A stretch of 64,000 nt of DNA from Dipylidium caninum (lineage: Eukaryota; Platyhelminthes; Cestoda; Cyclophyllidea; Dipylidiidae), in contig QEYB01001642.1 of NCBI GenBank assembly GCA_017562135.1, forward strand, positions 868,001 to 932,000, read 5' to 3'. Both the position numbers and the translations under genes were made by a program. Of this stretch, positions 49,001-60,700 are shown piece by piece (position 1 is the stretch's first letter; each line of letters begins with the position of its first letter). The notes below the pieces were generated by a model, which was not told where the DNA came from, did not search any database, and saw nothing but the letters and a program-made list of their open reading frames with translations.

Positions 49001-50892
49001 AAGTGGGGAGGGCGCAGGCGAACAGTGCACTTAGTGCAAACTCACCACGCGTCGACGGTTGTAAAAGAGTGGATTGCAGAGGATAAGTGGCCAAACAGGC
49101 AAATGACATGGGAGAGCAGTGAGGAGGATTTGACTTACCTTTATGGTGAGCGTCCATTCGAGCGGAAAAAAATAGGAGTTTGGTAGCAACAAAATGTCAC
49201 ATGCTAAATGTAGCTTTAGTGAAATAAAGAACTATTCCACGAAGGGTACTCTTTTGGGCTTTATATCCCACCGAAACGCAATGGATTGTTTATGCCACGT
49301 CCGAGCATCTCTCCACTGTTATTGGCGCTGAGTCCAAACCTAATCAAACGAACACTTGAACACAAGTCTATTTGGAGAACATACTGATCTTCAGGCTAAT
49401 CACCCTAACCTTTTTACATTTACTTCGTGCCAGGCTTTTGCGATGTGGCTTCTATCTAACATGCCATCACTTAACTATATTATGCGTCAGAGAAGGCATC
49501 ATCGAGCTACATACTTAAAAGGCTGCTACTGCCGTTACTGCTGTTGGAGGGAGTTTTTCCTTTTTTGCATAGGCTTATATCGCTACTTGCTCAATGAGGC
49601 AAAATTGGAAGGGAAGGGGCGGGAAGAGTCTTCGTCTATCATCAGCAGGGACATGTCCGCCTTGCACTGAGGAAATAGTTGTTTCAGCGGTCCATCCCCC
49701 ATGTCCCCTCGTCTTAACAGCTAAATGCATTGGGAATTAAATGTCTCATAACACACAACCGTGCAAAATTTGCGTGGAACCTGGTATGAAAAAAGTGAGA
49801 GATTTCTCCGACCATTCTGGTGTAGTTCTTAGTGTTACGACGCAAGGACATTTCAGATTTCTAGTGTGTCATCAGCTCAGCCTATTATGATAAGTTAATG
49901 ACATAATTATAAAAAAATAACTAAGGGGACTGAAAGCCATGTTTAACATGCATCAAATTCTTAAGAATAATAATATTTGATTTGTCAACATCACATTTGC
50001 GGAGCGCCTACAATGCTACTATAATCTGGATTTCAGATAGGCGGTTTGCCGTCTGTTGTTAAGTGCATGCGTTTCGCATGCGAATTATATGCAATTTTAC
50101 AGGTCCACTATACAAGAGGTTTCGTGTAAATTTGAACCCGCACAGTCATAACCACGTAATATCTAGAGAATTTCCAACTTGCTTCGATCATTACGAGATG
50201 AGACTATGAACGCGGCAAATTACCGCTACTGGCGGGCATGTAACGAATATAAATAACTGTTCAAATACAGACGATTATCTCCGAAGAGTGGAGGAAAATC
50301 TTCAGGCCGTAAAAATTACAAGAGTAACTCTTCAAAGTGGTACTGTACCTTTTAAACATGTTCACTGTGAAATGGTGACTGGTGCAAGCGCTATCGTTTA
50401 GTATAAGCGCTAAGAACTCCACACTTAATTACCATTTGTAAGTATTTCTTTCGCATCATAATATTCTATTATGCTGTTAAATCATATATGAGGTTGCAGA
50501 CGGAAAATACCAGCTTAACTTGAAGTTTAATACCTGAAAGCACCAGGTCTTCAAATAATAGACGCAGGAAATTGGCAAATTACTGCGCAGTTAAGCACAT
50601 TTGCTCACAAACTAGCGAATTAATTTCCCTTTTTTCAATTAGGGTATCCTCAATGACCGTGAATTTCGAGCAATTAAGGCAAGATCAACAACGTGTAAAA
50701 AATGTTAACCACGTTGCACTTTCATACAGACACAAATAATTATCTTGCATTAAAGAGTGATATGTGGCGCATAAACTTAACAAATTAACCATTGTTCTCA
50801 ATTCGAACCTTGTTTTAACTCGCCTTTGACGAGGGCGCTATACTCGTCGCCAAGGTCTCCTCTTCGCCCAACGCAGTCGTGGTCTAGTGAAA

Positions 50893-51634
50893 ATGCTTCC
50901 CCTGAGGTCAACATTTTTCGTGACACGACTAGTTCCGTTCTGCGCCTTTTCTCAACCAATCCGCACCAAGAAGTACCACTATGCTCTGGAGCCGAAACTT
51001 TTACCCCAGGGTACAGTACTCGATTCCAACGATCCACTCCTGTACAAAACTGTGGAACCAATTTCGAAGTGGCAACATTCCAGCAAAAATTGGGACCCAG
51101 TAGTTAGTAAAATAATAGGTATGATGCTCTATGATGGCGAACGTGAAACCGCCCGTGAAGTGATGCGTAAAACCTTTGCAGAAATAAAATTCATCCAGGT
51201 AATGCACGATAATGGGCCCTTCAATTTTCAGATGAATAAACGAAAAAAGCTAACTGGAGGACAGGAAAATGAGGTGGAAATTAGTCCGATTAAAATAATC
51301 AACCAGGCCGTTTCCAATTGTTCTCCCCCCCTTGTCCTTCACTCGGTCCGTCGGGGCGGTTTCATTTATAAGGTATCTGTGTGTGCTTATGAAGAGTGGC
51401 GTTTGCTGTTAGGTACCCGCTCCTCCACGAGGTACGGTTGAGTCTCGACACATCGCCATTCGCTGGATTCTAGAGTGTGCCAGAAAGAAGGATAAAAATC
51501 AAAGAATTTGGGTTTCCCTTGCGCACGAACTTATTAGTGCCGCCGGTAACGAAGGTATGGCAGTTGGTAAAAAGAAGGAACTTCTTAAACAGTGCGAGGA
51601 GAATCGAGCCTACGCAAATTACAGGATTTATTAG
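50893..51634 (+). CDS. MRPS7: Mitochondrial ribosomal protein uS7m (MRPS7)
   Basis: uS7m binds the 3' domain of the small-subunit rRNA in the mitochondrial ribosome and helps form the E site. Exon 1 is 50893-51372 and exon 2 is 51413-51634, joined in phase 0 over a 40-nt intron (GTATCT...TGTTAG). The product is 233 residues, against about 242 in human. It begins with a basic, Ser/Phe-rich presequence (MLPLRSTFFVTRLVPFC) typical of matrix import. Family segments are WDPVVSKIIGMMLYDGER, INQAVSNCSPP, RRGGFIYKVPAPPRG across the splice, ESRHIAIRWILECARKK, and the carboxyl ENRAYANYRIY. The ATG at 50893 was chosen because it starts the presequence; a TCTAG acceptor-like site lies 6 nt upstream. GFM2 follows on the same strand after 152 nt, which suggests joint transcription of two mitochondrial translation genes. 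Confidence 0.94.
51373..51412 (+). other. MRPS7 micro-intron, 40 nt
   Basis: ATAAG|GTATCT donor and GCTGTTAG|GTACCC acceptor, phase 0. Reading through would stop at TGA (51439-51441) and lose the conserved carboxyl third. Confidence 0.88.
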
Positions 51635-51786
51635 TTCTTTATTTTGTACAAAATTGTGAATTTTCGCTCAATATATATTTATGATAACTGAAGCTTTCTG
51701 TTTCTCTTTGTATATAGTCGAGGAATGTTTGGTTGCTCAATTTGTACTTACACGCTTATAAGAAGGTCCGTTTGTGAAAATTTTAG
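51635..51786 (+). promoter_or_regulatory. Intercistronic spacer ending in a possible trans-splice acceptor
   Basis: 152 nt, T-rich, between the MRPS7 stop and the first visible GFM2 exon. It ends GTGAAAATTTTAG, a usable 3' splice site. I found no donor in the spacer whose exon both starts with ATG and joins the GFM2 frame. Flatworms are known to add a spliced leader to some messages and to process operons this way. Confidence 0.5.
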
Positions 51787-54700
51787 GCATTCTTTCCTCG
51801 TGTGCTGAATTGGAGTAATCATATCAGGTTAGTCGGCGCTACCTGCGTTCGGAACAACAACCAGCGCGTTTCAAATAACAGTCAAGGACGTATACAAAAA
51901 ATCCGTAATGTCGGTCTGATCGCCCATATCGATGCGGGAAAGACGACGACGACTGAGCGAATGCTCTTCATCGCTGGTGAGACATATTCTCTGCCTCATT
52001 TTCGGCCTAGCAGTTAAAAAATGAATATAACTTTCCCCTCGACTTAGGTAGAACGCGAGCAATAGGCGAGGTTGATCGAGGTGACACAGTAACGGACTAC
52101 TTGGCTGAGGAAAGGGAACGTGGGATCAGCATAACAAGCGCCGCGGCGTGCCTAACCTGGCACCATCATGATATCCACATCATCGATACGCCCGGCCACG
52201 TAGACTTCACCTTCGAGGTGGAGCGCGGTCTTGCAGCCGTCGATTCGGCACTCATCATTATTGACGCCTGTAAGGGTGTGGAGACACAGACTCGCACAGT
52301 GTGGTCAGTCATTTTCCCCCCAGTAGTGTCATTTTCTCCCTCTTTTCCCCTACCATTTCTTTTGAACGGTCTAGGTCTCAAGCTGACCGATACCATTTGC
52401 CCAGAATGATTTTGTTAACAAAATGGACCGCCCACTAGCAAATTTTGGCAACTGTCTTCGCTCTCTGCGTCGACGATTTGGCGGCTCATTCTTTTCACTG
52501 CAAATGCCCGTCTTCAGCAACAAGAAACAATTCATCGGAATTGTTGATTTACCCGCTTTTATTCTCAAGGTATCCTTTTCTTTCCTCACCATGCTTGCAA
52601 TATTGTCATCTGGATGAATAATCTGTTGCCTAGTTAACGACAAATTGTTGAATATACTTTGCGTCCTTCCAACTTTTAACTGAATGCAGACTTCATTAAA
52701 TTTTATTCTTTCTTCTTTGGCACGTGAAGCGGCGTGAGTGGTCTTATTGTTTTAAGAGCATCTTCACATCCCATCGTCCCTTTATCGCAGACCTGGCCCA
52801 CAACACCAAACCAGGATGGTATTCGCTTTCACCAAAGAGAACTGTTTGAAGTTCTCGCCTCCGAAAAGATCCCAACACAAGATGAATTATCTGGTGTCGG
52901 TCTTAACACTATAATACCGTTAGCATTGGAAGCTCGAGGAAGGTTACTTGGCTTTTTGGCTGAGTTGGATGATGCTTTTGCTAACGAATATCTGCCTCTT
53001 GACAAACCTGAACTTCTTCCTGCTGACGTTGTTCAAGACTGTGTGAAGCGTGTGAGTAGATCTTTTTCCTAAAATTGATATGGCTTCGTCTTCGTTTGAT
53101 TGATAATGAAATTTCATGGCGCGGATTTTTCTTTATTAGACTTTTTGAAAACTATGACAATGTGCGCTTCACTTATCACTGAGATAGTGAATTTAACTAT
53201 ATCTGAGTTCAAACATTGTAATTTCCTTGTGAGTTCTGGACATTTAAGTCTGGAGGAGTCATAAAATTTTGATTACAGGATACATTAGTTGTCAACATTC
53301 GGTTGGTAAAATTGGTAGGAAATAGACGAGTTCGATGTACTGATTTTATTTGCATCGGAGTTCATCAAAAGACTTTTCCCCTTAATTTGAAGATCATATT
53401 GTTAATTTTTACTCATCACTTGCAAATAAGTATGCAAACCCTTTTATGTGGCTCTCCGCTATTTCAGCAGACACTTTTTGTTCTGATCTCATCTGCGCCT
53501 TTTATTCATTGACCCTCTATACAAGTGCGTCAAATGTCGTCCGTAAAACGGATTGTTCCTCGAGACTGTCTCCTTGTTACTTTATGCTCGCATCTCTGTA
53601 TGTATTGTAAATGTCCCTATACCCTAGTCGTGAGATCGCAACCTTTGTTACTCTCGACTTTCGCTACCTTCAACTTATTACGGCACATCCTTCACAGTTA
53701 CTCCGTCGTTTGTTTCTTTTCATGTTTACACAATTTTGGTAGGCAACCGTTCCTCTATTTCGGATTTCAGGTAACCATGTCGTCCAGTGGCTTTCCGGTA
53801 TTACTGGGCAGTAGTCGTAAAAACATTGGTGTACAGCCCTTACTGGACGCGATCGTCAATTATCTCCCCGATCCATCTCAACGTCCGTTGCCTCCTCCCG
53901 TTGCTGCCACTTTGAGTCGCGTTCAACGCTCCACCAACTGTGGAGACCAGTCACCGCCTATTCTCTTCACCTTCAAAATCCTCTTCGATCTTCAACACGG
54001 CCCCCTCTCTTTGACTCGCGTCTTTCTTGGCCATGTCTCACCGGGTATGCAAATCAAAAATTGGACCCGTGAAGATGAGGATGTTCCTTTGGTGGAAAAG
54101 GCGAGTATCGTTTTAACTATTCGTATATTTCAGTAGTAATGATGCATCCTCCTTTCAGATCGGAGCCTTGATGCAACTCACGGGCGACGTCTACGAGGCC
54201 ATTAATGACGCGGGTTCTGGGGACATCGTAGCCTTGAGCGGACTTCAATCAACCAGAACGGGTGACATTCTTGGCCCCGCTGTGTTTGAGAAGTCTGATT
54301 CTGGTGAAACAGAGGCGAATGGTGGTAACGCACTTGTTCCTCATCCAGTGGTTCACGCTGCTTTGGAGCCAAGAAGCAGTTCGACTTTTCGAAATCTTGA
54401 GCGTGCCTTAGCCTGTATGCAACGGGAAGATCCGAGCTTCAAGGTATTTCAGTATTCCCAATGTCATCCTTTTCGTCCTTTCATTGCTTACTTGCTGGTT
54501 ACCTTCCTCTTGTTTCTTTTTTGCCATTTTCTATCGAAAATATGGTTTCCATAGGCTTTTTATAGATCAAATTAGCCTTTTGTAGTCGAAATTATCCGCA
54601 GAAGGTGAGCTTGTTTAAACACGAGGGACTCGGAACGCACGACTTATTACCTTGAGGGGTTTGTTTTGCTCTTGGAAAATACAAAATATTACGTGATCCT

Positions 54701-57700
54701 ATTAAAAGAGGAACACTACGGAAACATTTTTCATTTCCTATCTACACAGTGCCATTCTTCTTATAATTTTTTAAGCATTCCCCATAAACAGTGGTTTATG
54801 AAGGGCCAACTTTTATTCTTTGGTCTTCCGAATCACGAAGAAGTTAGTAATGTCTTATGGGTCGACTGCAATTTTATTCGGGTGGCCCTACTTGTTACCC
54901 TGTCTGTTTGGTTCTCCTAACATTTCACAGTTAGACTTGCTTGCCCCTTCAGTGCTATTATTTCGATTGAGTCTTCCCTTTATGCTTCCTAATAGCTCCT
55001 TGTGTTTGGTATCAGCAATCGGTTACACTCCGCATTGTGCGACAGTTGTCCTTTTCGACTGAGCAGATTACGTGTAAAGAGTTAATGCATTCATCCCGAC
55101 TGACGACAAATGTTAGGCCTGGTTTAATGTCTACATTCGAGTCGTTTGTCTCCATGTTCCATGGTAAAAGTCGAGAAATTATTGAATTTCCTATCCCTAT
55201 ACTCGTTGTTCCACTGGAATTCAACCAGCCTTACGGCTCCTTTGACCAAGGCAGCCACAGCGAATTCCATAGTTTCCAATTATTTATGTCTAGCGTCCCA
55301 TCGAGACACTTCTCGCGTCTGCTGAAAGGATTATTCGAATATACTTCCAGACTCAGGGAAGCTTTTCTTGACCAGTTTTACTTGCCCCACCGGTTTGCCT
55401 TCGAAGAACGGCCAGGCACATGTCGCATGCGTACTCCTATTCGGGTAGAGGTTGAGGCGTGTATACGGCCTATGACTGGGCAAAGTTACACTCTGTGCCA
55501 GCTGTAGTCGAGTTTGGACTCACCCAGCTGAAAGACGTTCTGACGCTGCAGTTTGCATAGTAAGTGGCTGTAGACGTGCTATTGTGAGCACTTCGTAAAT
55601 TGGGCGGGTCCTTCACCCAACTAAACTGGTCGCCTGGTTTTCGCTACCATCTCTCGCCTGGTCTTAAGGCATCGGTAGCCATTGTGAACGCCTACAGATG
55701 AATTCTTGAAGGCTTTAGAGATTATTTGCTTGGGTTTTAAAGGTCCTTATTTTCGACACCGGAGGCTTCTCACACCAGATTCTCCCGCCTGGAGGCATCT
55801 GTGCTCCGCCCCTTTGCTGTATTTACACTCGGGCACACTCGGTGGCGAAACTCCTAAGGACTATTATTTGAGGAATAATTGCAGCAGAAGGCGGCTGCTG
55901 TGTCTGGGGACCCTTAACCTTTTGCCTACTTAACCTTCATACAAGGCGACATTTGACGTGGAGACAGGCCAGTGGGTGGTGGCCGGCATGGGCGATCTCC
56001 ATTTGGAGGTGGTGCTTTCGCGTCTCCGGCGGCAGTATCGACTGGATGTGAGCATGGGCCCCCTCATCACCTCTCACCGGGAAATGCCTCAGGCTGGACA
56101 TGAGTGCCGCCGAAAGAGCGTTTTCACAGGTTTGTCACTCTTAGTTTTGATTATCATTTGTCGTAGACGGCAGGCAGGCAACACTGGCCCAGCGCACGTG
56201 TACATTTCGTATAGCAAATAGTGAGGAGTACCGATCTGGAAAAATGTACATTTTGAAATTACGAAAAGGTCGGGAAACTGGCATTCCGCTACTTAAACGC
56301 CTCACCACATCTTCGTCGTGATGGCTGCATGGCGGCGGGCTCGCGCCGTCATGGCTGGTTAGAGAGCTGACGATTCTCCTTCTCGCATGATAATTCTCAC
56401 GAGAGCAGAGCCATGTAAAGTACATGGTGTAGGGTGATTTCATGACTGCTATCTTTATTTAGTGCCATCCGGGCGCTTAAACCCAGGTTTAAAGCTCCGA
56501 AAAATCCTGGTGGTTGTCCGTAGACTCAGCCAGTCTACGGATGTGTGGCATTTCGCAAGTCAGGTAGTGGAGTCTTGGCAAATGAATGAAGCGAAAGTAG
56601 ATGGGGGTTTTTCGCAGATTCCAACACAACTGTCTACTTACGTCAAGGGTGGAGTTTTGGAACTGTGACGTTAACATTGAAGAAAAGTGGACATTCTCCT
56701 ATCCTGGAAGACATCTCCTTGAAGCCTGTTTACTGCTTGTAATAGCTCATTTTCCGATAGTCTTTCTCGGAGGGAGGGAATTAACCGTTCACGAATGTGT
56801 GTCTTCTGAACACTGGCGTGACAAGCGGTTCTAGTTAAACAGTAGATGATTCTTGAAGGTTGTTGTCACTCCAGGAAATTTGATGAATTCGCCTCTCATT
56901 TCTCATTTCTCATTATACAGTTGGCTAGCGTCATTGATGGAAATATTTTCAAAGTACACTATCATGTTGACTACAAATAAGTTAATCTCGCTTTCACAAA
57001 TGTTTCCTGCTTTGTTTCGCCTCCAAAACATGCCCCTGCATGCAGACCGTGATAAATGAGTTGGTGGAAAAGCGTCAGCGCCCTGCAACAGGTAGACACA
57101 ACACCGCTGAAACATTATCACCAAACCCCTTGAATTTCTCCCATCCTCTTTGCTTTGTTCCCGGATAGTCTGTTTAATCCACCTGCTTTTAGCTTTTGTA
57201 ATTGTTGTGGAGGTAGGAGTAGAGTAGAGTAGGAGTAGAATCGTCACTTCCCAGTGGCTTGCAATCGTCCGGAACAGTGAATGCGAGGATTCAGTGGCAA
57301 CTCGGGGAAAACAGCAGATTTGCCAAGATGTCGGAATGAAATAAGCCCAGCCGCGAAAGCCTCTTACCCATGCTCTCTGCGGCTTGATCACCGACAATCA
57401 AATGTTTGGCCTTTATTAAACACACCAAGGTTTGAATTACGAGTGCTTCTGGCGTCGTCAACGCCCAATTACGTTTGCAGCAGGTCTAAACATGGCTTAG
57501 GACGAGCATGCAAGTGAATCGGCGTAGCGTGTTAATTGGGGAGCGAGAGAGCCAGGTGACCGAGAGTCCTGTGCAGTGCAGAAACCCGTGAAATGCCTCG
57601 CGGTGGTGGGTGCTCCTGCTTGAACGGTTTCAGAACCATAAACACAAAACACTTCCTGTCGCAGTAGCCTCATATGTGACAACTCCACACTCCTCTATCC

Positions 57701-60700
57701 TGTTTGCGAAGGGTTATCTCACTTGACCATATAAGATTCGTGAATGTGCGGCACGGTACTACTCGGTAGGAGCATTCGTACACGGACGACAGGGTCGTCC
57801 ATTTTGACTCGCACAATGTTGGATTCAACTGGTTATCCGAATTCTTCCTCCGTGTTTGCCTATTCTGGTTCCACCTTGGACGAAAAAGTGACCTCACGAA
57901 GAAAACTTGCTCCTCCACCGCTCCGCCCCTCCTTCAGCAGTAGATGGAGTGGTGCGGGGTACCTCAACTGCTCCCTCTGCCTTTCAGGCATAGTTGACGG
58001 GCGGAAGAAAACAGTGTTCGTAGAACTCGACGCCTTCTCCGACGGTCATATGGACGACTCTAATAGAGCTCGGGTAAGTTCACTAATTTGCAATCTTTAC
58101 GACTTAATAAGCCTACTACGTCAGTTGAGCTAGGGGTAGGTTTTACGCGTAGTCACGTTGATTATATTGGCGGGCGGGGCGTTGACTGTTCAGTCCAAGA
58201 GAGATCGTATTTCCAACGTAGTCCACCTTCCTTGTGTCCTGCTACTTTCGAGTCTCTCCGATGTTCATTACCCCCAGCCTGTCCCCCGCATACATTGGCC
58301 CTACCGACGTGGTGCCAGCTCGAGCACTCAAGTGACTCACTGAGGACGGCATTCCTACGCAACTTCGAGGTGGTTTTTAGTCTCAATCTGGGCTCGGCTC
58401 CTAAATGCGCATATTATGAAAAATGGAGACCAGCCGTTAGTGTTTTCGCTGTAAATAACACGACTGCATTCCGTCGTAGTATTTCCCCATCCTACTCTCT
58501 TGTGTGGAGGCTTTTCCGTCCCCCTTACCACCACTGCTGTCACGACTGGCGTTCCAGCTCTCCGATGATTTGTGTCCCATTTTTCTTGAGTCACCTATTT
58601 ATGACGTAGTTTACTGCCTTTGCCTGCACAACGGCCTATTTTATGTTTGCGATAATCTGCCCGTGTCGGAGTCTCTTGAAAACTCGCCTTTTCAAGTTGC
58701 GATTATTTACAGTGACTTTTCAAGATCGGGATCCCTCTTTCAGTCCTAACTCTGCCTCTTTTTCGTGGCATTCTCCCTTCCACCTGTTAATCCACTATGA
58801 ATAGACCTCAAATGTACGAATTTTAGCTACATGTTCCCTAAGGCTCAGTAACGCATGTCACAGCGTGTGGAAATCAACTGGTATATTCTTACGAGGCGTG
58901 TGTCAGAGACTACCTCCAAGGCATTTCGGCCCATTTTTACAACCGCCATCACTCACTTCGGCTTAAAAGCCGAAAAGTTTTATTGTATTTTGTGTGGGTA
59001 TGTATGGTTGGGAACACAATCTGGCATAACGTCGAAATTAAAAGCACGCAATCCCTCCTATTGCTTGAGAGTGCCTTTCTCCTCCGAAGTTTACATTCTT
59101 GAAAGAGGAAAACCCGATCCGATGCTACAGCCCTTCTTGTGATATTTGCGTTGCATTAAACTTTGTCTTTGCCTCCTTTAATCCTCCTTTTTGTTTCCAT
59201 CTTTCCTCCTCCCCTCCGCCTTAACCTGAATACTGATAATTTCCCGTTCAGAAGTCGTGGCGCTCGCTACTTCCCGGCCGCAGGCCATCGTCATGCAAAC
59301 ACTCCCGCAGTATTCCGTTGCAGTGACTGGATTAGGTGTCAGTCTGCCCTAGCAGATGTGCCAATTTGAGTAGTCCTCTTATTTTCATCTAAGCCGTCCT
59401 TGCCAAGGCTGCCTTGAGTCAAAAAACATCTCCCCATTTGCGTCAACAACATGGCTCCACCCCTGTCGCGTTTCCTCGCCAAACTTTGTGGACATCCTCT
59501 TCCCCACACACCCGGTAATTGGCCGAGGGCTGACAGCACATTCGACTCGCCACCGACACTGCCACGATGTCACGGCTCTCATGGGACAAAACATACTGTC
59601 TACTTTGGTCACTTTGAAGTGTTCACGTGAGAGTCACGAGCTGCAGTGATTGGAGAGGGTCATTTTGACCAGTTTGGTTGTTGCTGACCTCTGGCAAGTC
59701 ATTATCTCGTGCCTTATTTACTTGCCTTCAGTCGCCCCCTCTGGCCTGTCCCTTGGGAGAGCAGGGAAGCTCTATCCTTTCCCCTCCTTTATTATTTAAC
59801 TTTCCTTCCTGCATACCATATTGCCTCGCCGTTTAGTAAATTCGTGAGTTGTGGCGCTTTCGCTCTCCCTCCAAACGACCTCACTTGTGAAATCTCCCCA
59901 TTTGGGATTCAATTTTCCGAAAATAGGACATTTTCGTGACTGGACGGAGAACGCCTCGATCCAGTGTAGCAAGCTAGCTCCCTTCAAAAGGTTATGCCCC
60001 GCTAATTGTCCCCGGTGATTGCATGGAATGCGCGTGTGCAACTACCTACGATCAACCGCTACTCGTCTGTGAAACTTCCTCGTCAGGCAATACAAATTGC
60101 CGTCGCTATCAACCCCTCGATTGATGGGGAAAAGACTCCGGTAACACCGTGAAGCTTGGTTTGACTGACGAAAGAAAGCGCCGGCATGAAAGCTACTCGG
60201 TGTTATGTAGACTGCTGTGGACACATGGAGAGAGGAATGGAAGCCCTTAGTTCTTCTTCCCTCTCAAACTCGGATTCTAGTAACCTATGAAATGCAACAA
60301 CATATGGGGTGGGTTAGCAGACAGATGACAACGAAAAGGTCAAATCATGCCTGCTTTTGTCTTTTACTCGCAGGTGACCTTCGAGAAGGGTTGGAGTTTG
60401 GATGGTCAGAAAGGCGGCAGTTCTGGGTCGCCTCAGTCTGCCTCCGGCCAGTATAAGGTGATGGCCTATGTGCGACAGGGTTGCGAGGTGGCGATGGCGA
60501 TGGGCGGTCCGCTACTGCGCTCGCGTGTCCTCGGCGTTGGTGTGCGCATCCGCCGGGTGGGCCAACTGCCCTCCAACCAGCCCTTCGCCGACGACGTTGG
60601 AGAGGCCGACCTGACTCGACTGCAATTGCCAGCTGCCTCTCAGAGCCTCGCTTCCTTCGCTGCCATCCTCCGTTCCGCAGTGATGAAATCACTGACTCAA

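Larger units (their letters stand above)
43663..50892. other. Region between the channel gene and MRPS7
   Basis: 43.7-49.1 kb is GC-rich, with a purine-rich repeat at 44294-44328, a run of 16 C at 46077-46092, and a 323-codon open frame on the minus strand at 44959-45930. That frame has no recognisable domain, is rich in Arg, Ser, Ala and Cys, and has no clear promoter, so I do not call it a gene. A plus-strand AATAAA lies at about 49222, with no convincing gene before it. 49.7-50.8 kb is AT-rich and shows nothing recognisable. Confidence 0.45.

Noticed and set aside
48956..49230. Small frame followed by AATAAA at about 49222
   Set aside because: No ATG start, no recognised family and no upstream promoter; the signal hexamer alone is common in AT-rich DNA.
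51725..51786. A cis-spliced GFM2 first exon starting at the ATG at 51725
   Set aside because: Its only donor (AAG|GTCCGT) leaves a 19-21 nt intron, too short to splice, and the phase does not match the exon at 51787.
52380..52403. An alternative acceptor (TTTGCCCAG) that would avoid the GFM2 frameshift
   Set aside because: It would restore the NKMD frame but remove the conserved [11 protein letters not shown] segment, and the phase carried from exon 2 would not match.
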